Source: Rhynochetos jubatus
Taxonomy: Eukaryota; Chordata; Aves; Eurypygiformes; Rhynochetidae
Length of the DNA stretch: 64,000 nucleotides
Assembly (NCBI GenBank): GCA_027574665.1
Contig: CM050672.1
Span: forward strand, 9,470,001-9,534,000
Reading direction: 5' to 3'
The translations under genes were made by a program, and so were the position numbers. Below the pieces are notes generated by a model. The model was not told the DNA's origin and ran no database searches. It was given only the letters and a program-made list of their open reading frames with translations. Below are positions 25,765-38,273 of the stretch, piece by piece; positions within the stretch are counted from its first letter, which is position 1, and each line of letters opens with the position of its first letter.

Positions 25765-27025
25765 GCTTGCTCCACCCCCTGCTCTTGAGATTCTCCCGGA
25801 TGTGGGCTGCATTTTGGCTGCCTTTTGAGCTGGAGCTTCTCGTGGTTTGAGGCATGGCTTGCTCCACCCCCTGCTCTTGAGATTCTCTCGGAGGTGGGCT
25901 GGAGTTTGGCTGCCTTTTGGGCTGGAGCTTCACCTGGTTTGAGGCCTGCCTTGCTCCACACCCTGCTCTTGAGATTCTCCCGGACGTGGGCTGCATTTTG
26001 GCTGAATTTTGGGCTGGAGCTTCTCGTGGTTTGAGGCCTGGCTTGCTCCACCCCCTGCTCTTGAGATTCTCCCGGACGTGGGCTGCATTTTGGCTGCCTT
26101 TTGGGCTGGAGCTTCTCGTGGTTTGAGGCCTGGCTTGCTCCACCCCCTGCTCTTGAGATTCTCCCGGAGGTGGGCTGGAGTTTGGCTGCCTTTTGGGCTG
26201 GAGCTTCTCGTGGTTTGAGGCCTGGCTTGCTCCACCCCCTTGCTCTTGTTATTCTCCTGCATGTGGGCTGGAGTTTGGCTGCCTTTTGGGCTGGAGCTTC
26301 TCGTGGTTTGAGGCCTGGCTTGCTCCACCCCATGCTCTTGAGATTCTCCCGGAGGTGGGCTGGAGTTTGCCTGCCTTTTGGGCTGGAGCTTCTCGTGGTT
26401 TGAGGCCTGGCTTGCTCCACCCCCTGCTCTTGAGATTCTCCCGGAGGTGGGCTGGAGTTTGCCTGCCTTTTGGGCTGGAGCTTCTCGTGGTTTGAGGCCT
26501 GGCTTGCTCGAACCCCCTGCTCTTGAGATTCTCCCGGATGTGGGCTGCATTTTCGCTGCCTTTTGGGCTGGAGCTTCTCGTGGTTTGAGGCCTGGCTTGC
26601 TCCACACCATGCTCTTGAGTTTCTCCCGGATGTGGGCTGCATTTTGGCTGCCTTTTGGGCTGGAGCTTCTCCTGGTTTGAGGCCTGGCTTGCTCCACCCC
26701 CTGCTCTTGATATTCTCCCCGATGTGGGCTGCATTTTGGCTGCCTTTTGGACTGGAACTTCTCATGGTTTGAGGCCTGGCTTGCTCCACCCCCTGCTCTT
26801 GAGATTCTCCCGGATGTGGGCTGCATTTTGGCTGCCTTTTGGGCTGGAGCTTCTCGTGGTTTGAGGCCTGGCTTGCTCCACCCCCTGCTCTTGAGATTCT
26901 CCTGGATGTGGGCTGCATTTTGGCTGACTTTTGGGCTGGAGCTTCTCGTGGTTTGAGGCCTGGCTTGCTCCACCCCCTGCTCTTGAGATTCTCCCGGAGG
27001 TGGGCTGGAGTTTGGCTGCCTTTTG

Positions 27026-27119
27026 GGCTGGAGCTTCTCGAGGTTTTTAAGGCCTGGCTTGCTCCACCCCCTGCTCTTGAGATTCTCCCGGATGTGGGCT
27101 GCATTTTGGCTGCCTTTTG
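27026..27119 (+). repeat. 94-bp monomer variant, TTTTTAAGG class
   Basis: GTGGTTTGAGGCC becomes GGTTTTTAAGGCC, a net gain of two bases. Other copies have the motif near 8626, 9641, 10377, 11945, 24186, 25292, 28058, 28337, 31925, 33399, 39658, 44170, 46105, 47106, 48134, 48413, 49058, 49888, 50166, 50812, 51917, 53024, 53302, 56064, 60390, 62328 and 63526. Copies at 8.6-12 kb and near 47.1, 51.9 and 63.5 kb have TCGTGG before the motif, while the others have TCGAGG, so at least two sublineages exist. None occurs in the first 8.6 kb or between about 12.0 and 24.1 kb. These copies are good markers of HOR phase. Confidence 0.85.
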
Positions 27120-28944
27120 GGCTGGAGCTTTTTGAGGTTTGAGGCCTGGCTTGCTCCACCCCCTGCTCTTGAGATTCTCCCGGATGTGAGCTGCATTTTG
27201 GCTGCCTTTTGGACTGGAGCTTCTCGTGGTTTGAGGCCTGGCTTGCTCCACCACCTGCTCTTGAGATTCTCCTGGATGTGGGCTGCATTTTGGCTGCCTT
27301 TTGGGCTGGAGCTTCTCGTGGTTTGAGGCCTGCCTTGCTCCACACCCTGCTATTGAGATTCTCCCGGAGGTGGGCTGGATTTTGGCTTTATTTTGGGCTG
27401 GAGCTTCTCATGGTTTGAGGCCTGCCTTGCTCCACCCCCTGCTCTTGAGATTCTCCCGGACGTGGGCTGCATTTTGGCTGCCTTTTGGGCTGGAGCTTCT
27501 CGTGGTTTGAGGCCTGGCTTGCTCCACCCCCTGCTCTTGATATTGTCCTGTATGTGGGCTCATTTTCTCTGCCTTTTGGGCTGGAGATTCTCGTGGTTTG
27601 AGGCCTGGCTTGCTCCACACCCTGCTCTTGAGTTTCTCCCGGATGTCGGCTGCATTTTGGCTGCCTTTTGGGCTGGAGCTTCTCGGGGTTTGAGGCCTGG
27701 CTTGCTCCACCCCCTGCTCTTGAGATTCTCCCCGATGTGGGCTGCATTTTGGCTGCCTTTTGGGCTGGAGCTTCTCGTGGTTTGAGGCCTGGCTTGCTCC
27801 ACCCCCTGCTCTTGAGATTCTCCCGGATGTGGGCTGCATTTTGGCTGCATTTTGGGCTGGAGCTTCTCGTGGTTTGAGGCCTGGCTTGCTCCACCCCCTG
27901 CTCTTGAAATTCTCCTCCAGGTGGGCTGCATTTTGGCTGCCTTTTGGGCTGGAGCTTCTCGTGGTTTGAGGCCTGGCTTGCTCCACCCCCTGCTCTTGAG
28001 ATTCTCCCGGAGGTGGGCTGGAGTTTGGCTGCCTTTTGGGCTGGAGCTTCTCGAGGTTTTTAAGGCCTGGCTTGCTCCACCCCCTGCTCTTGAGATTCTC
28101 CCGGAGGTGGGCTGGAGTTTGTCTGCATTTTGGGCTGGAGCTTCACCTGGTTTGAGGCCTGCCTTGCTCCACAACCTGTTCTTCAGATTCTCCTGGATGT
28201 GGGCTGCATTTTGGCTGAGTTTTGGGCTGGAGCTTCTCGTGGTTTGAGGCCTGGCTTGCTCCACCCCCTGCTTTTGAGATTCTCCCGGAGGTGGGCTGGA
28301 GTTTGGCTGCCTTTTGGGCTGGAGCTTCTCGAGGTTTTTAAGGCCTGGCTTGCTCCACCCCCTGCTCTTGAGATTCTCCCGGAGGTGGGCTGCATTTTGG
28401 CTGCCTTTTGGGCTGGAGATTTTCGAGGTTTGAGGCCTGGCTTGCTCCACCCCCTGCTCTTGAGATTCTCCCGGATGTGAGCTGCATTTTGGCTGCCTTT
28501 TGGACTGGAGCTTCTCGTGGTTTGAGCCCTGGCTTGCTCCACCACCTGCTCTTGAGATTCTCCTGGATGTGGGCTGCATTTTGGCTGCCTTTTGGGCTGG
28601 AGCTTCTCGTGGTTTGAGGCCTGCCTTGCTCTACCCCCTGCTCTTGATATTCTCCCGGATGTGGGCTGCATTTTGGCTGCCTTTTGGGCTGGAGCTTCTC
28701 GTGGTTTGAGGCCTGGCTTGCTCCACCCCCTGCTCTTGAGATTCTCCCCGATGTGGGCTGCATTTTGGCTGCCTTTTGGGCTGGAGCTTCTCGTGGTTTG
28801 AGGCCTGGCTTGCTCCACCCCCTGCTCTTGATATTGTCCTGGATGTGGGCTGCATTTTGGCTGCCTTTTGGGCTGGAGATTCTCGTGGTTTGAGGCCTGG
28901 CTTGCTCCACACCCTGCTCTTGAGTTTCTCCCGGATGTCGGCTG

Positions 28945-30946
28945 CATTTTGGCTGCCTTTTGGGCTGGAGCTTCTCGGGGTTTGAGGCCTGGCTTGCTCC
29001 ACCCCCTGCTCTTGAGATTCTCCCCGATGTGGGCTGCATTTTGGCTGCCTTTTGGGCTGGAGCTTCTCGTGGTTTGAGGCCTGGCTTGCTCCACCCCCTG
29101 CTCTTGAAATTCTCCTCCAGGTGGGCTGCATTTTGGCTGACTTTTGGGCTGGAGCTTCTCGTGGTTTGAGGCCTGGCTTGCTCCACCCCCTGCTCTTGAG
29201 ATTCTCCCGGAGGTGGGCTGCATTTTGGCTGCCTTTTGGGCTGGAGCTTCTCGTGGTTTGAGGCCTGGCTTGCTCCACCCCCTGCTCTTGAGATTCTCCC
29301 GGATGTGAGCTGCATTTTGGCTGCCTTTTGGACTGGAGCTTCTCGTGGTTTGAGCCCTGGCTTGCTCCACCACCTGCTCTTGAGATTCTCCTGGATGTGG
29401 GCTGCATTTTGGCTGCCTTTTGGGCTGGAGCTTCTCGTGGTTTGAGGCCTGGCTTGCTCCACCACCTGCTCTTGAGATTCTCCTGGATGTGGGCTGCATT
29501 TTGGATGCCTTTTGGGCTGGAGCTTCTCGAGGTTTGAGGCCTGGCTTGCTCCACCCCCTGCTCTTGAGATTCTCCCGGATGTGGGCTGCATTTTGGCTGC
29601 CTTTTGGGCTGGAGCTTCTCGTGGTTTGAGGCCTGGCTTGCTCCACCCCCTGCTCTTGAGATTCTCCCGGATGTGGGCTGCATTGTGGCTGCTTTTTGGG
29701 CTGGAGATTCTCGTGGTTTGAGGCCTGGCTTGCTCCACCCCCTGCTCTTGAGATTCTCGTTAAGGTGGGCTGGAGTTTGGCTGCCTTTTGGGTTGGAGCT
29801 TCTCGTGGTTTGAGGCCTGGCTTGCTCCACCCCCTGCTATTGAGATTCTCCCGGATGTGGGCTGGATTTTGGCTGCCTTTTGGGCTGGAGCTTCTCGTGG
29901 TTTGAGGCCTGGCTTGCTCCACCCCCTGCTCTTGAGATTCTCCCGGAGGTGGGCTGGATTTTGGCTGCCTTTTGGGCTGGAGCTTCTCGGGGTTTGAGGC
30001 CTGGCTTGCTCCACCCCCTGCTCTTGAGATTCTCCCCGATGTGGGCTGCATTTTGGCTGCCTTTTGGGCTGGAGCTTCTCGTGGTTTGAGGCCTGGCTTG
30101 CTCCACCCCCTGCTCTTGAAATTCTCCTCCAGGTGGGCTGCATTTTGGCTGACTTTTGGGCTGGAGCTTCTCGTGGTTTGAGGCCTGGCTTGCTCCACCC
30201 CCTGCTCTTGAGATTCTCCCGGAGGTGGGCTGCATTTTGGCTGCCTTTTGGGCTGGAGCTTCTCATGGTTTGAGGCCTGGCTTGCTCCACCCCCTGCTCT
30301 TGAGATTCTCCCGGATGTGAGCTGCATTTTGGCTGCCTTTTGGACTGGAGCTTCTCGTGGTTTGAGCCCTGGCTTGCTCCACCACCTGCTCTTGAGATTC
30401 TCCTGGATGTGGGCTGCATTTTGGCTGCCTTTTGGGCTGGAGCTTCTCGTGGTTTGAGGCCTGGCTTGCTCCACCACCTGCTCTTGAGATTCTCCTGGAT
30501 GTGGGCTGCATTTTGGATGCCTTTTGGGCTGGAGTTTCTCGAGGTTTGAGGCCTGGCTTGCTCCACCCCCTGCTCTTGAGATTCTCCCGGATGTGGGCTG
30601 CATTTTGGCTGCCTTTTGGGCTGGAGCTTCTCGTGGTTTGAGGCCTGGCTTGCTCCACCCCCTGCTCTTGAGATTCTCCCGGATGTGGGCTGCATTGTGG
30701 CTGCTTTTTGGGCTGGAGATTCTCGTGGTTTGAGGCCTGGCTTGCTCCACCCCCTGCTCTTGAGATTCTCGTTAAGGTGGGCTGGAGTTTGGCTGCCTTT
30801 TGGGTTGGAGCTTCTCGTGGTTTGAGGCTGGCTTGCTCCACCCCCTGCTATTGAGATTCTCCCGGATGTGGGCTGGATTTTGGCTGCCTTTTGGGCTGGA
30901 GCTTCTCGTGGTTTGAGGCCTGGCTTGCTCCACCCCCTGCTCTTGA
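28945..30946 (+). repeat. 11-mer higher-order repeat, 1012 bp, two tandem copies
   Basis: The span 28945-29935 matches 29957-30946 at offset 1012 bp (11 monomers). The offset becomes 1011 after a one-base loss (GAGGCTGGC for GAGGCCTGGC) near 30828. Rare shared markers are CTCGGGGTTTGAGG, CTCCTCCAGGTG, two consecutive CTCCACCACCTGC units, TTTTGGATGCC and GATTCTCGTTAAGGTGG. Another small difference is GAGTTTCTCGAGG in copy 2 for GAGCTTCTCGAGG in copy 1. Confidence 0.92.
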
Positions 30947-33900
30947 TATTCTCCCGGAGGTGAGCTGGAGTTTGGCTGCCTTTTGAGCTGAAGCTTCTCG
31001 TGGTTTGAGGCCTGGCTTGCTCCACCCCCTGCTCTTGAGATTCTCCCGGAGGTGGGCTGGATTTTGGCTGCCTTTTGGGCTGGAGATTCTCGTGGTTTGA
31101 GGCCTGGCTTGCTCCACACCCTGCTCTTGAGTTTCTCCCGGATGTGGGCTGCATTTTGGCTGCCTTTTGGGCTGGAGCTTCTCGTGGTTTGAGGCCTGGC
31201 TTGCTCCACCCCCTGCTCTTGAGATTCTCCCGGATCTGGTCTGCATTTTGGCTGCCTTTTGGGCTGGAGCTTCTCGTGGTTTGAGGCCTGGCTTGCTCCA
31301 CCCCCTGCTCTTGAGATTCTCCCGGATGTGGGCTGCATTTTGACTGCCTTTTGAGCTGGAGCTTCTCGTGGTTTCAGGCATGGCTTGCTCCACCCCCTGC
31401 TCTTGAGATTCTCTCGGAGGTGGGCTGGAGTTTGGATGCCTTTTGGGCTGGAGCTTCACCTGGTTTGAGGCCTGCCTTGCTCCACACCCTGCTCTTGAGA
31501 TTCTCCCGGACGTGGGCTGCATTTTGGCTGCCTTTTGGGCTGGAGCTTCTCGTGGTTTGAGGCCTGGCTTGCTCCACCCCCTGCTCTTGAGATTCTCCCG
31601 GATGTGAGCTGCATTTTGGCTGCCTTTTGGACTGGAGCTTCTCGTGGTTTGAGGCCTGGCTTGCTCCACCCCCTGCTCTTGATATTGTCCCGGATGTGGG
31701 CTGCATTTTGGCTGCCTTTTGGGCTGGAGCTTCACCTGGTTTGAGGCCTGGCTTGCTCCACCCCCTGCTCTTGAAATTCTCCTCCAGGTGGGCTGCATTT
31801 TGGCTGAATTTTGGGCTGGAGCTTCTCGTGGTTTGAGGCCTGGCTTGCTCCACCCCCTGCTCTTGAGATTCTCCCGGAGGTGGGCTGGAGATTGGCTGCC
31901 TTTTGGGCTGGAGCTTCTCGAGGTTTTTAAGGCCTGGCTTGCTCCACCCCCTGCTCTTGAGATTCTCCCGGAGGTGGGCTGCATTTTGGCTGCCTTTTGG
32001 GCTGGAGCTTCTCGTGGTTTGAGGCCTGGCTTGCTCCACCCCCTGCTCTTGAGATTCTCCCGGATGTGAGCTGCATTTTGGCTGCCTTTTGGACTGGAGC
32101 TTCTCGTGGTTTGAGCCCTGGCTTGCTCCACCACCTGCTCTTGAGATTCTCCTGGATGTGGGCTGCATTTTGGCTGCCTTTTGGGCTGGAGCTTCTCGTG
32201 GTTTGAGGCCTGGCTTGCTCCACCTCCTGCTCTTGAGATTCTCCCGGATGTGAGCTGCATTTTGGCTGCATTTTGGACTGGAGCTTCTCGTGGTTTGAGG
32301 CCTGGCTTGCTCCACCCCCTGCTCTTGAGATTCTCCCAGATGTGGGCTGCATTTTGGCTGCCTTTTGGGCTGGAGCTTCTCGTGGTTTTAGCCCTGGCTT
32401 CCTCCAGCCCCTGCTCTTGAGATTCTCCCAGAGGTGTGCTGGATTTTGGCTGCCTTTTGGGCTGGAGCTTCTCGTGGTTTGAGGCCTGGCTTGCTCCACC
32501 CCCTGCTCTTGAGATTCTCCCGGATGTGGGCTGCATTGTGGCTGCTTTTTGGGCTGGAGCTTCTCGTGGTTTGAGGCCTGGCTTGCTCCACCCCCTGCTA
32601 TTGAGATTCTCGTGGAGGTGGGCTGGAGTTTGGCTGCCTTTTGGGTTGGAGCTTCTCGTGGTTTGAGGCCTGGCTTGCTCCACCCCCTTCTCTTGAGATT
32701 CTCCCAGAGGTGGGCTGCATTTTGGCTGCCTTTTGGGCTGGAGCTTCTCGTGGTTTGAGGCCTGGCTTGCTCCACCCCCTGCTCTTGAGATTCTCCCGGA
32801 TGTGAGCTGGAGTTTGGCTGCCTTTTGAGCTGAAGCTTCTCGTGGTTTGAGGCCTGGCTTGCTCCACCCCCTGCTCTTGAGATTCTCCCGGAGGTGGGCT
32901 GGATTTTGGCTGCCTTTTGGGCTGGAGCTTCTCGTGGTTTGAGGCCTGGCTTGCTCCACCCCCTGCTCTTGAGATTCTCCTGGATGTGGGCTGCATTTTG
33001 GCTGCCTTTTGGGCTGGAGATTCTCGTGGTTTGAGGCCTGGCTTGCTCCACACCCTGCTCTTGAGTTTCTCCCGGATGTGGGCTGCATTTTGGCTGCCTT
33101 TTGGTCTGGAGCTTCTCCTGGTTTGAGGCCTGGCTTGCTCCACCCCCTGCTCTTGATATTCTCCCCGATGTGGGCTGCATTTTGGCTGCCTTTTGGACTG
33201 TAACTTCTCATGGTTTGAGGCCTGCCTTGCTCCACCCCCTGCTCTTGAGATTCTCCTGGATGTGGGCTGCATTTTGGCTGACTTTTGGGCTGGAGCTTCT
33301 CGTGGTTTGAGGCCTGGCTTGCTCCACCCCCTGCTCTTGAGATTCTCCCGGAGGTGGGCTGGAGTTTGGCTGCCTTTTGGGCTGGAGCTTCTCGAGGTTT
33401 TTAAGGCCTGGCTTGCTCCACCCCCTGCTCTTGAGATTCTCCCGGAGGTGGGCTGCATTTTGGCTGCCTTTTGGGCTGGAGCTTCTCGTGGTTTGAGGCC
33501 TGGCTTGCTCCACCCCCTGCTCTTGAGATTCTCCCGGATGTGAGCTGCATTTTGGCTGCCTTTTGGACTGGAGCTTCTCGTGGTTTGAGGCCTGGCTTGC
33601 TCCACCACCTGCTCTTGAGATTCTCCTGGATGTGGGCTGCATTTTGGCTGCCTTTTGGGCTGGAGCTTCTCGTGGTTTGAGGCCTGCCTTGCTCCACCCC
33701 CTGCTCTTGAGATTCTCCCGGAGGTGTGCTGGATTTTGGCTGCCTTTTGGGCTGGAGCTTCTCGTGGTTTGAGGCCTGGCTTGCTCCACCCCCTGCTCTT
33801 GAGATTGTCCTGGATGTGGGCTGCATTTTGGCTGCCTTTTGGGCTGGAGATTCTCGTGGTTTGAGGCCTGGATTGCTCCACACCCTGCTCTTGAGTTTCT

Positions 33901-36312
33901 CCCGGATGTGGGCTGCATTTTGGCTGACTTTTGGGCTGGAGCTTCTCGGGGTTTGAGGCCTGGCTTGCTCCACCCCCTGCTCTTGAGATTCTCCCCGATG
34001 TGGGCTGCATTTTGGCTGCCCTTTGGGCTGGAGCTTCTCGTGGTTTGAGGCCTGGCTTGCTCCACCCCCTGCTCTTGATATTGTCCAGGATGTGGGCTGC
34101 ATTTTGGCTGCATTTTGGGCTGGAGCTTCTCGTGGTTTGAGGCCTGCCTTGCTCCACCCCCTGCTCTTGAGATTCTCCCGGAGGTGGGCTGGAGTTTGGC
34201 TGCCTTTTGGGCTGGAGCTTCTCGTGGTTTGAGGCCTGGCTTGCTCCACCCCCTGCTCTTGATATTCTCCCGGAGGTGGGCTGCATTTTGGCTGCCTTTT
34301 GGACTGGAGCTTCTCGTGGTTTGAGGCCTGGCTTGCTCCACCCCCTGCTCTTGATATTGTCCAGGATGTGGGCTGCATTTTGGCTGCCTTTTGGGCTGGA
34401 GCTTCACCTGGTTTGAGGCCTGCCTTGCTCCACCCCCTGCTCTTGAAATTCTCCTCCAGGTGGGCTGCATTTTGGCTGCCTTTTGGGCTGGAGCTTCTCA
34501 TGGTTGGAGCCCTGGCTTGCTCCACCACCTGCTCTTGAGATTCTCCTGGATGTGGGCTGCATTTTGGATGCCTTTTGGGCTGGAGCTTCTCCTGGTTTGA
34601 GGCCTGGCTTGCTCCACCCCCTGCTCTTGAGATTCTCCCGGATGTGGGCTGCATTTTGGCTGCCTTTTGGGCTGGAGCTTCTCGTGGTTTTAGCCCTGGC
34701 TTCCTCCAGCCCCTGCTCTTGAGATTCTCCCGGAGGTGTGCTGGATTTTGGCTGCCTTTTGGGCTGGAGCTTCTCGTGGTTTGAGGCCTGGCTTGCTCCA
34801 CCCCCTGCTCTTGAGATTCTCCCGGATGTGGGCTGCATTGTGGCTGCTTTTTGGGCTGGAGATTCTCGTGGTTTGAGGCCTGGCTTGCTCCACCCCCTGC
34901 TCTTGAGTTTCTCCCAGATGTGGGCTGGATTTTGGCTGCCTTTTGGGCTGGAGCTTCTCGTGGTTTGAGGCCTGGCTTGCTGCACCCCCTTGCTCTTGTT
35001 ATTCTCCTGGATGTGGGCTGGAGTTTGGCTGCCTTTTGGGCTGGAGCTTCTCGTGGTTTGAGGCCTGGCTTGCTCCACCCCCTGCTCTTGAGATTCTCGT
35101 GGAGGTGGGCTGGAGTTTGGCTGCCTTTTGGGTTGGAGCTTCTCGTGGTTTGAGGCCTGGCTTGCTCCACGCCCTGATCTTGAGATTCTCCCGGATGTGG
35201 GCTGGATTTTGGCTGCCTTTTGGGCTGGAGCTTCTCGTGGTTTGAGGCCTGGCTTGCTCCACCCCCTGCTCTTGATATTCTCCCGGAGGTGGGCTGGAGT
35301 TTGCCTGCCTTTTGGGCTGGAGCTTCTCGTGGTTTGAGGCCTGGCTTGCTCCACCCCCTGCTCTTGATATTCTCCCCGATGTGGGCTGCATTTTGGCTGC
35401 CTTTTGGGCTGGAACTTCTCGTGGTTTGAGGCCTGCCTTGCTCCACACCCTGCTATTGAGATTCTCCTGGATGTGGACTGGATTTTGGCTTTATTTTGGG
35501 CTGGAGCTTCTCGTGGTTTGCGGCCTGGCTTCCTCCACCCCCTGCTCGTGATATTCTCCCAGATATGGCCTGAATATTGGCTGCCTTTTGGGCTGGAGCT
35601 TCTCGTGGTTTGAGGCCTGGCTTGCTCCACCCCCTGCTCTTGATATTGTCCTGGATGTGGGCTGCATTTTGGCTGCCTTTTGGGCTGGAGATTCTCGTGG
35701 TTTGAGGCCTGGATTGCTCCACATCCTGCTCTTGAGTTTCTCCCGGATGTGGGCTGCATTTTGGCTGCCTTTTGGGCTGGAGCTTCTCGTGGTTTGAGGC
35801 CTGGCTTGCTCCACTCCCTGCTCTTGAGATTCTCCCAGATGTGGGCTGCATTTTGGCTGCGTTTTGGGCTGGAGCTTCTCGTGGTTTGAGGCCTGGCTTG
35901 CTCCACCCCCTGCTCTTGAGATTCTCCCGGACGTGGGCTGCATTTTGGCTGACTTTTGGGCTGGAGCTTCTCGTGGTTTGAGGCCTGGCTTGCTCCAACC
36001 CCTGCTCTTGATATTGTCCAGGATGTGGGCTGCATTTTGGCTGCCTTTTGGGCTGGAGCTTCACCTGGTTTGAGTCCTGCCTTGCTCCACCCCCTGGTCT
36101 TGAGATTCTCCTCCAGGTGGGCTGCATTTTGGCTGACTTTTGGGCTGGAGCTTCTCGTGGTTTGAGGCCTGGCTTGCTCCACCCCCTGCTCTTGAGTTTC
36201 TCCCGGAGGTGGGCTGCATTTTGGCTGCCTTTTGGGCTGGAGCTTCTCGTGGTTTGAGGCCTGGCTTGCTCCACCCCCTGCTCTTGAGATTCTCCCGGAT
36301 GTGAGCTGCATT
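30947..36312 (+). repeat. Diverged monomer stretch, mixed classes
   Basis: This stretch holds about 58 monomers mixing the 94-bp class (31.9 and 33.4 kb), the TTTTAGCCCTGGCTTCC class (32.4 and 34.7 kb), TTGATATTGTCC units and CTCCTCCAGGTG units, without a clean tandem HOR that I could trace. The least consensus-like monomers in the right half of the window lie near 35520-35580 (TTTGCGGCC, TGCTCGTGAT, CAGATATGGCCTGAATATTG). No foreign sequence is visible. Confidence 0.7.
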
Positions 36313-38273
36313 TTGGCTGCTTTTTGGACTGGAGCTTCTCCTGGTTTGAGCCCTGGCTTGCTCCACCACCTGCTCTTGAGATTCTCCTGGATGTGGGCTG
36401 CATTTTGGCTGCCTTTTGGGCTGGAGCTTCTCCTGGTTTGAGGCCTGGCTTGCTCCACCCCCTGCTCTTGAGATTCTCCCGGATGTGGGCTGCATTTTGG
36501 CTGCCTTTTGGGCTGTAGCTTCTCGTGGTTTGAGGCCTGGCTTGCTCCACCCCCTGCTCTTGAGATTCTCCCGGATGTGGGCTGCATTTTGGCTGCCTTT
36601 TGGGCTGGAGCTTCTCGTGGTTTTAGCCCTGGCTTCCTCCAGCCCCTGCTCTTGAGATTCTCCTGGATGTGGGCTGCATTTTGGCTGCCTTTTGGGCTGG
36701 AGCTTCTCCTGGTTTGAGGCCTGGCTTGCTCCACCCCCTGCTCTTGAGATTCTCCCGGATGTGGGCTGCATTGTGGCTGCATTTTGGGCTGGAGATTCTC
36801 GTGGTTTGAGGCCTGGCTTGCTCCACCCCCTGCTCTTGAGATTCTCCCGGATGTGGGCTGCATTTTGGCTGCCTTTTGGGCTGGAGCTTCTCGTGGTTTT
36901 AGCCCTGGCTTCCTCCAGCCCCTGCTCTTGAGATTCTCCCGGAGGTGTGCTGGATTTTTGCTGCCTTTTGGGCTGGAGCTTCTCGAGGTTTGAGGCCTGG
37001 CTTGCTCCACCCCCTGCTCTTGAGATTCTCCCGGATGTGGGCTGCATTGTGGCTGCTTTTTGGGCTGGAGATTCTCGTGGTTTGAGGCCTGGCTTGCTCC
37101 ACCCCCTGCTCTTGAGATTCTCCCGGATGTGGGCTGGATTTTGGCTGCCTTTTGGGCTGGAGCTTCTCGTGGTTTGAGGCCTGGCTTGCTGCACCCCCTT
37201 GCTCTTGTTATTCTCCTGGATGTGGGCTGGAGTTTGGCTGCCTTTTGGGCTGGAGCTTCTCCTGATTTGAGGCCTGGCTTGCTCCACCCCCTGCTCTTGA
37301 GATTCTCCCGGAGGTGGGCTGGTGTTTGGCTGCATTTTGGGCTGGAGCTTCACCTGGTTTGAGGCCTGCCTTTCTCCACACCCTGCTCTTGAGATTCTCC
37401 CGGACGTGGGCTGCATTTTGGCTGCCTTTTGGGCTGGAGCTTCTCGTGGTTTGAGGCCTGGCTTGCTCCACCCCCTGCTCTTGATTTTCTCCCGGATGTG
37501 GGCTGGATTTTGGCTGCCTTTTGGGCTGGAGCTTCACCTGGTTTGAGGCCTGCCTTGCTCCACCCCCTGCTCTTGAGATTCTCCCGGATGTGGGCTGCAT
37601 TTTGGCTGCCTTTTGGGCTGGAGCTTCTCGTGGTTTGAGCCCTGGCTTGCTCCACCACCTGCTCTTGAGATTCTCCTGGATGTGGGCTGCATTTTGGCTG
37701 CCTTTTGGGCTGGAGCTTCTCCTGGTTTGAGGCCTGGCTTGCTCCACCCCCTGCTCTTGAGATTCTCCCGGATGTGGGCTGCATTTTGGCTGCCTTTTGG
37801 GCTGTAGCTTCTCGTGGTTTGAGGCCTGGCTTGCTCCACCCCCTGCTCTTGAGATTCTCCCGGATGTGGGCTGCATTTTGGCTGCCTTTTGGGCTGGAGC
37901 TTCTCGTGGTTTTAGCCCTGGCTTCCTCCAGCCCCTGCTCTTGAGATTCTCCCGGAGGTGTGCTGGATTTTTGCTGCCTTTTGGGCTGGAGCTTCTCGAG
38001 GTTTGAGGCCTGGCTTGCTCCACCCCCTGCTCTTGAGATTCTCCCGGATGTGGGCTGCATTGTGGCTGCTTTTTGGGCTGGAGATTCTCGTGGTTTGCGG
38101 CCTGGCTTGCTCCACCCCCTGCTCTTGAGATTCTCCCGGATGTGGGCTGGATTTTGGCTGCCTTTTGGGCTGGAGCTTCTCGTGGTTTGAGGCCTGGCTT
38201 GCTGCACCCCCTTGCTCTTGTTATTCTCCTGGATGTGGGCTGGAGTTTGGCTGCCTTTTGGGCTGGAGCTTCT
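36313..38273 (+). repeat. Overlapping 14-mer and 11-mer spaced duplication
   Basis: The left part, about 36360-36650, matches 37649-37939 at offset 1289 bp (14 monomers plus one base). It includes a rare GGGCTGTAGCTTCTCG unit. The right part, 36897-37260, matches 37910-38273 at offset 1013 bp (11 monomers plus one). The difference of 276 bp is exactly three monomers, present in the left copy only. The right part carries TTTTAGCCCTGGCTTCC, GGTGTGCTGGATTTTTGC, CATTGTGGCTGC and CTTGCTGCACCCCCTTGC. Further right the offset grows to 1105, one monomer more (GGTGTTTGGCTGC near 37320 and 38425). Confidence 0.85.

Noticed and set aside
35520-35580. Possible insertion of foreign DNA at the diverged monomers
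   Set aside because: The 92-bp phase is kept on both sides and all landmarks are still recognisable, so this is a diverged monomer and not an insertion.
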